A stretch of 11,018 nucleotides of DNA from UBA4416 sp031539425 (GTDB taxonomy: Bacteria; Bacteroidota; Bacteroidia; B-17B0; Aurantibacillaceae), in NCBI GenBank assembly GCA_031539425.1, contig JAVKLI010000106.1, positions 1 to 11,018 on the forward strand. Direction: 5' to 3'. The translations under genes were made by a program, and so were the position numbers. Under the pieces are notes generated by a model that was not told where the DNA came from, made no database searches, and saw nothing but the letters and a program-made list of their open reading frames with translations. Positions within the stretch are counted from its first letter, which is position 1; each line of letters begins with the position of its first letter. Shown piece after piece: positions 7,399 through 11,018 of this stretch.

Positions 7399-7473
7399 AA
7401 AATAGTTATTTCCAACTTCAGGTCTTTGTCTTTGGCAAGGGTCAGACAAGACCTTTGTTAGAATAACTATTTT
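7399..7473. repeat. 75-bp near-palindromic element with perfect 12-bp terminal inverted repeats
   Basis: Outer arms AAAATAGTTATT (7399-7410) and AATAACTATTTT (7462-7473) are exact reverse complements. Inside, AGGTC (7420-7424) pairs with GACCT (7450-7454), and TTGTCT (7426-7431) with AGACAA (7444-7449), with T7425 bulged. The central loop is TTGGCAAGGGTC (7432-7443). The inner part is visibly richer in G+C than its surroundings. It lies in the gap between the 3' end of the protease gene and guaB, coding for nothing evident. It is not followed by a T-run on either strand, so it does not look like a simple terminator. A small non-autonomous mobile element (MITE-like), a dispersed palindromic repeat or a structured RNA are the main options. 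Confidence 0.6.
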
Positions 7474-7492
7474 AAAATTGAAGTACGTTTAT

Positions 7493-7507
7493 TAATAACG
7501 CTTATTA
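7493..7507. repeat. Short inverted repeat downstream of the protease gene
   Basis: TAATAA (7493-7498) and TTATTA (7502-7507) form a 6-bp AT-only stem around CGC, 10 bp beyond the protease stop codon. No T-run follows on the minus strand, so it is at best a weak transcript-end structure. Confidence 0.25.
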
Positions 7508-7517
7508 TGCATCATAA

Positions 7518-8945
7518 CTACTCAATATACACTTCGCACACAGTAGGAAAATCTTTTACAGAAGGGTGTTTATCTATATTTAAAAAGTAGTAAATTATCC
7601 CCATAATTTTTTTAATAAATTTTTGAGGGCGGCTTAAAGTAATAATGGTAGATGTTTTATGTTCTAAACGTTCTTTAGTATAAAACTTAAGCGTTGCTGT
7701 TGGTGTTTTAGTATTAAGAGAGGCTAAATTAGGAAGTAAAAGAAACTTTTGATCTTTATTAAAAATGAATTGATTTAAAACAACTATATATCCAATGGCC
7801 TCGTATTTAAATTTAACTTTTTTAATTATAGAAATTTGTACCCTATTTGGCAGAATGCTAGTTTCTTGTATAATTGGTTTAATGTGAAATGGTTTATTAA
7901 TGTATCGTATAAAATTAAATTCTTGTTGGTTTTCGCCTCTAATTTTTAATGGAAATAACCAAAATAATTTTAAGTCTTCATCTTTGTTTCGAGCCCATTT
8001 TATAGGAATTTGAATGCGAATGAGGTTATATTCGTTTTGGTTTAAGCTAATTCTGCTTACTCTAAGAGCCATAATTAAAATAAATAACCCATCAGTTATA
8101 ATATCTTTAACAATAGCAATGCCTAAGGTTTGAATATCATTAAAATAAAAAACAAAAAATGATTTGTATAAGTACAATATGATAAACCAAAAAATAATAG
8201 TATAAAATATTTGGCTAGAGGGTTTTATAAAGTTTGTAGTAAAAAATGGAGAAAAATTTAAAGCGTTGTTTATCATTTGAGTCCAAAAATTTATTCCAAT
8301 TAAATAAATAATTAAAGATACATAGGTTGAACAAGTGCCTAATACATTATTTATTAAGAAGAAGTCAAATAGTCCATGTGAAAATACAGCTGCTAAAATT
8401 GCTGCTATGGTGTTTAAAATAGGGCGTCCTTTTTTAAATAGTTTGTAACAATATATACCATATACACATATAGTTGCATTAATAATATGAATGAGAGAAG
8501 AATATAGTGCTCTGCCGGTAATAAGTTCTGTGCCATAATTATGAAAGTATATATAATTTTCGCGTACGGCAAACCCTAAGGCTGTAACACTTGTAAATAT
8601 TAAGTAATCAATAGGCTCGTTAATTTGTTTTTTTAATAGTTTTATTACAAGTAGTACACCAAAAATTTTTGATAGCTCTTCTATTAAACCTATTCCAAAA
8701 ATTGAAAATGCTAAATCGTTAAATGGTTCTCCATTGGTATTAAATCCTAATACTTCAAAAGCATAATATATCCACAAAGCAAGCGTAGGGGTTAAAAAGC
8801 CTATTATAAAAGCTAAAATGAGATTGAGTTCAGACTCTGCCTCAAAAACATCTGTTTTTTTAAGAAATGAAAACCACAATAAAGCCGTTAATACAGCTCC
8901 TCCTATTGGAAAAATATCTTGAGTTATTTCTTGTAAAAAATCCAA
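7518..8945 (-). CDS. PrsW-family intramembrane protease-like protein with a long C-terminal extension
   Basis: This 475-aa protein has a hydrophobic N-terminal half with about seven to nine predicted membrane segments (roughly 12-30, 40-62, 78-103, 112-128, 148-166, 175-198, 203-220, 245-267 and possibly 272-294). It carries the four PrsW/CAAX-protease-type motifs: EELSK (Glu89, Glu90, Lys93), FAVRENYIYF (Glu129), SLIHIINAT (His153) and SHGLFDFF (His190, Asp194). PrsW of Bacillus cleaves an anti-sigma factor (RsiW) in the membrane; the substrate here is unknown and no sigma/anti-sigma pair is nearby. Residues about 295-475 form an extra soluble part with many beta-type stretches that I do not recognise. 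The start is a TTG at 8943-8945: an in-frame TAA lies five codons upstream, and the first in-frame Met is at residue 224, inside the membrane region. dnaA ends 42 bp upstream on the same strand. Confidence 0.8.
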   Translation of the reverse strand: MDFLQEITQDIFPIGGAVLTALLWFSFLKKTDVFEAESELNLILAFIIGFLTPTLALWIYYAFEVLGFNTNGEPFNDLAFSIFGIGLIEELSKIFGVLLVIKLLKKQINEPIDYLIFTSVTALGFAVRENYIYFHNYGTELITGRALYSSLIHIINATICVYGIYCYKLFKKGRPILNTIAAILAAVFSHGLFDFFLINNVLGTCSTYVSLIIYLIGINFWTQMINNALNFSPFFTTNFIKPSSQIFYTIIFWFIILYLYKSFFVFYFNDIQTLGIAIVKDIITDGLFILIMALRVSRISLNQNEYNLIRIQIPIKWARNKDEDLKLFWLFPLKIRGENQQEFNFIRYINKPFHIKPIIQETSILPNRVQISIIKKVKFKYEAIGYIVVLNQFIFNKDQKFLLLPNLASLNTKTPTATLKFYTKERLEHKTSTIITLSRPQKFIKKIMGIIYYFLNIDKHPSVKDFPTVCEVYIE

Positions 8946-8957
8946 GCAACCTTGCTT
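8944..8957 (-). promoter_or_regulatory. Small hairpin overlapping the start codon of the protease gene
   Basis: AAGCAAGGTTGCTT (minus strand) folds into a 5-bp stem AAGCA/TGCTT with loop AGGT. It contains the only purine-rich, SD-like bases (CAAGG) and the first two bases of the TTG start. It could reduce translation initiation. The structure is short and may be coincidental. Confidence 0.3.
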
Positions 8958-8987
8958 TTATACAAACTTTAAATGCTAATTTTTAAA

Positions 8988-10424
8988 TTATACATCTTGC
9001 ATAATATTGATTTTCTTTTCAAGTTCATCAATATATACTTTAAAAGATTTATCCGTATCCATTAAATTATTTACTGTTTTGCAGGCGTGTAAAACAGTTG
9101 CGTGATCTTTACCTCCGCAATGAAGACCAATGGTTGCTAATGAAGATTTTGTCATGCGTTTAGAAAAATACATAGCTATTTGTCTAGCTTGAACAATTTC
9201 TCTTTTTCTTGTTTTAGCTTTCATGATATCAACTTTAACATCAAAATAATCACAAACAACTTTTTGAATATAATCTATAGAAAATTCGCGTGCGCTTGAT
9301 TTTACAAATTGGTCTACAAGTTGCTTAGTTAAATCTACAGTTAATTGTTTTTTATTTAATGATGATTGTGCAAGTAATGAAACTAAAGCTCCTTCGAGTT
9401 CTCGTACATTGTTTGTAATGCTATAGGCTAGATATTCGGCAACTTCTTTAGGTAATTGTAAACCTTCATTATAAACTTTTTTTTCTAAAATACTAATTCT
9501 TGTTTCTAAATCTGGAGCTTGTAAATCAGCACTTAACCCCCATTTGAAACGAGATAGTAATCTTGTTTCAATGCCAACCATTTCAACTGGTGCTCTATCA
9601 GAAGTTAATACGATTTGTTTTCCTAATTGGTGTAAGTGATTAAATATATGAAAAAATACATCTTGCGTTTTTTCTTTACCACTTAAATATTGAATGTCAT
9701 CAATAATTAACACGTCAATCATTTGATAAAAGTGTACAAAATCATTTTGATTATTCTTTTTTATTGCCTCAATAAATTGAGTTATAAATTTTTCAGATTG
9801 TACATATAATACTGTTTTTTCGGGAAAATTCTTTTTAATTTCTACTCCAATAGCTTGGGCTAAGTGTGTTTTTCCTAATCCAACATTACCATATAATAAT
9901 AATGGATTAAAAGATGTGCTACCTGGCTTTTGTGCTACTGCATGACCAGCAGAACGTGCCAATCGATTACAATCGCCTTCTATAAAATTATCGAATGAAT
10001 AATTTGGGTTTAATTGCGATTCAATTATTAACTTTTTAATTCCTGGAATTATAAAGGGGTTTTTAATTTGACCTTGGTCGAATGAAATATTTTTAGGTTG
10101 ATTTTTTAAATTAGCGTTTAAGGTTGGTATATTTAAGGTAACTGCTTTTTCTGATTTACCAGAGTTGTTATCAATAACAATACTATATTCTATTTTACCT
10201 TCGCTTCCTAATTCTTTTCTTATTACTTTTTTAAGTATTGTAATGTAATGCTCTTCAATCCACTCATAAAAAAACTGAGATGGCACCTGAATTGTTAATA
10301 TATTATTTTCAAATTTAACTGCCTTAATTGGTTCGAACCACGTTTTAAAGTTTTGCAAACTCACATTATCTTTTAATATTTTCAAACAATTATTCCAAAC
10401 AGATTCTGCAGTTTTGTTATTCAT
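8988..10424 (-). CDS. dnaA: Chromosomal replication initiator protein DnaA
   Basis: DnaA binds DnaA boxes at the origin, oligomerises with ATP and opens the duplex. The 478-aa protein shows all domains. Domain I is residues 1-~85, with SVWNNCLKILKDN and FKTWFEPI. A short linker follows (about 86-135). The AAA+ domain has Walker A GNVGLGKTH (179-187), Walker B VLIIDDIQYLSG (238-249), the TRLLSRFKWGL segment with the Arg292 finger region, and sensor 2 NVRELEGAL (Arg341). The C-terminal DNA-binding domain has RKREIVQARQIAMYFSKR and the signature GGKDHATVLHA (437-447). Everything expected is intact. The 178-bp upstream gap shows no TAnnTTTG promoter and no DnaA-box cluster, so the origin is probably elsewhere or beyond the window. 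The protease gene follows co-directionally after 42 bp. Confidence 0.98.
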   Translation of the reverse strand: MNNKTAESVWNNCLKILKDNVSLQNFKTWFEPIKAVKFENNILTIQVPSQFFYEWIEEHYITILKKVIRKELGSEGKIEYSIVIDNNSGKSEKAVTLNIPTLNANLKNQPKNISFDQGQIKNPFIIPGIKKLIIESQLNPNYSFDNFIEGDCNRLARSAGHAVAQKPGSTSFNPLLLYGNVGLGKTHLAQAIGVEIKKNFPEKTVLYVQSEKFITQFIEAIKKNNQNDFVHFYQMIDVLIIDDIQYLSGKEKTQDVFFHIFNHLHQLGKQIVLTSDRAPVEMVGIETRLLSRFKWGLSADLQAPDLETRISILEKKVYNEGLQLPKEVAEYLAYSITNNVRELEGALVSLLAQSSLNKKQLTVDLTKQLVDQFVKSSAREFSIDYIQKVVCDYFDVKVDIMKAKTRKREIVQARQIAMYFSKRMTKSSLATIGLHCGGKDHATVLHACKTVNNLMDTDKSFKVYIDELEKKINIMQDV

Positions 10425-10578
10425 ATAGGAGCTTTAGTAATAGTATTAAATGATGGTATCAACTTTGTAAATATATAATTTAATAACAATGGGGTATTAA
10501 TATTTATTTTTTATTTTCATTAAAATAAACTTGGTTATTACATTAAAATAATTATGGAAGCACTATAAGAATAAAACA

Positions 10579-10598
10579 TTGATAGTTTCAAATATCAA
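10579..10598 (-). terminator. Possible weak terminator after the T9SS-secreted protein gene
   Basis: TTGATA and TATCAA form a 6-bp stem around an 8-nt loop, 4 bp past the stop of the right-edge gene. Continuing on the minus strand, the sequence is T-rich (TGTTTTATTCTTAT). The stem is AT-rich and short, so termination would be inefficient. The rest of the gap to dnaA (10425-10578) contains no recognisable element. Confidence 0.35.
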
Positions 10599-10602
10599 GT
10601 CT

Positions 10603-11018
10603 TTAATACTTTATAATTTTAAAGGTATTAAATGTAGTTCCATGATAAACAGAAAGATTATAAACTCCTGGAGAAAGATCAGATAAATTAATAATTTCTT
10701 CACTTTGAAAATCTTTTAAGTATAATGATTTAACGCATTGACCAATGCTATTATAAATTTGAATTTTTAATTTTTCCATCAAAACATTACTTCTTGACTT
10801 TAATGTTATAAAATTAAATGATGGATTAGGACTTAAGCTTAAATTATTTAAAAATAAATGCTCTTCCATACTAATCAATGTTACCGCTAAGGTATTTGAG
10901 GCTGAAGTTCCATTTATACAACTACTATTAATTACCACATAATAACTTCCATTGGTAGGTGCTACATAAGTTTTATTTATAGCGCCACTAATAATTCCGG
11001 ATATATTATACCATTGAT
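10603..11018 (-). CDS. Secreted protein with Ig/PKD-like repeat and T9SS type A sorting domain (C-terminal part; 5' end outside window)
   Basis: The frame stays open to the right edge, giving 137 visible residues. A GTG at 10936-10938 could be mistaken for a start, but the reading continues upstream without a stop (QWYNISGIISGAINKTYVAP and on), so the gene is truncated by the window. The first ~47 visible residues resemble the end of an Ig-like/PKD-like adhesin repeat: Trp early, NGSYYVVI, then Cys in SSCINGTSASN and LAVTL. Residues about 59-137 (10842-10606) form a type A sorting domain: LSPNPS, IYNSIGQ, INLSDLSPGVYNLSV and a final FKIIKY. Such proteins are exported by Sec and then by the type IX system, where the C-terminal domain is removed and the cargo often anchored to the surface. 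The function of the missing N-terminal part is unknown. Confidence 0.8.
   Translation of the reverse strand, partial: QWYNISGIISGAINKTYVAPTNGSYYVVINSSCINGTSASNTLAVTLISMEEHLFLNNLSLSPNPSFNFITLKSRSNVLMEKLKIQIYNSIGQCVKSLYLKDFQSEEIINLSDLSPGVYNLSVYHGTTFNTFKIIKY

Noticed and set aside
8768..8776. DnaA-box-like ATATCCACA
   Set aside because: A single imperfect match inside coding sequence with no neighbours; expected by chance.
10936..10938. GTG as the start of a complete 111-aa protein at the right edge
   Set aside because: The frame is open through to 11018 and the upstream residues continue a repeat domain; the gene is cut by the window edge.

Overview
The window is AT-rich bacterial chromosome, most likely from a member of the Bacteroidota (Flavobacteriia-like). 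Three things point there. Fragments at both ends carry type IX secretion (T9SS, type A) C-terminal sorting domains, which are essentially confined to this phylum. Candidate promoters match the Bacteroidota -7 box TAnnTTTG. The housekeeping proteins (RecX, DnaA, GuaB, AroA) read like Bacteroidota versions, and convincing Shine-Dalgarno sites are largely absent. Species cannot be told from the sequence.

Layout, left to right. Positions 1-382 are debris: a frameshifted remnant of an IS5-family transposase runs in frame into the last ~45 codons of a T9SS sorting domain. Next, on the + strand, come aroA (shikimate pathway) and an alpha/beta hydrolase of the YbfF type, coupled by an ATGA overlap. 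They converge on a minus-strand series which, in transcription order, is guaB, def, hemD, recX and purA (7242 down to 2566). Upstream of guaB is a 275-bp gap. It holds a candidate guaB promoter, a hairpin followed by a T-run on the + strand, and a 75-bp near-palindrome with perfect 12-bp outer arms. Beyond it, also on the minus strand, are a PrsW-family membrane protease gene with a long C-terminal extension and, 42 bp upstream of that, dnaA. The right edge cuts into a minus-strand gene for a T9SS-secreted protein (Ig/PKD-like repeat plus sorting domain).

Functionally this is mostly core metabolism and replication: both exits from IMP (purA toward AMP, guaB toward GMP), chorismate synthesis (aroA), tetrapyrrole synthesis (hemD), N-terminal protein maturation (def), RecA modulation (recX) and replication initiation (dnaA). 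I see no defence system, CRISPR array, prophage, tRNA or rRNA. The parts worth a second look are the IS5/T9SS chimeric scar, the palindromic element between the protease gene and guaB, and the extended PrsW-like protein with its TTG start.
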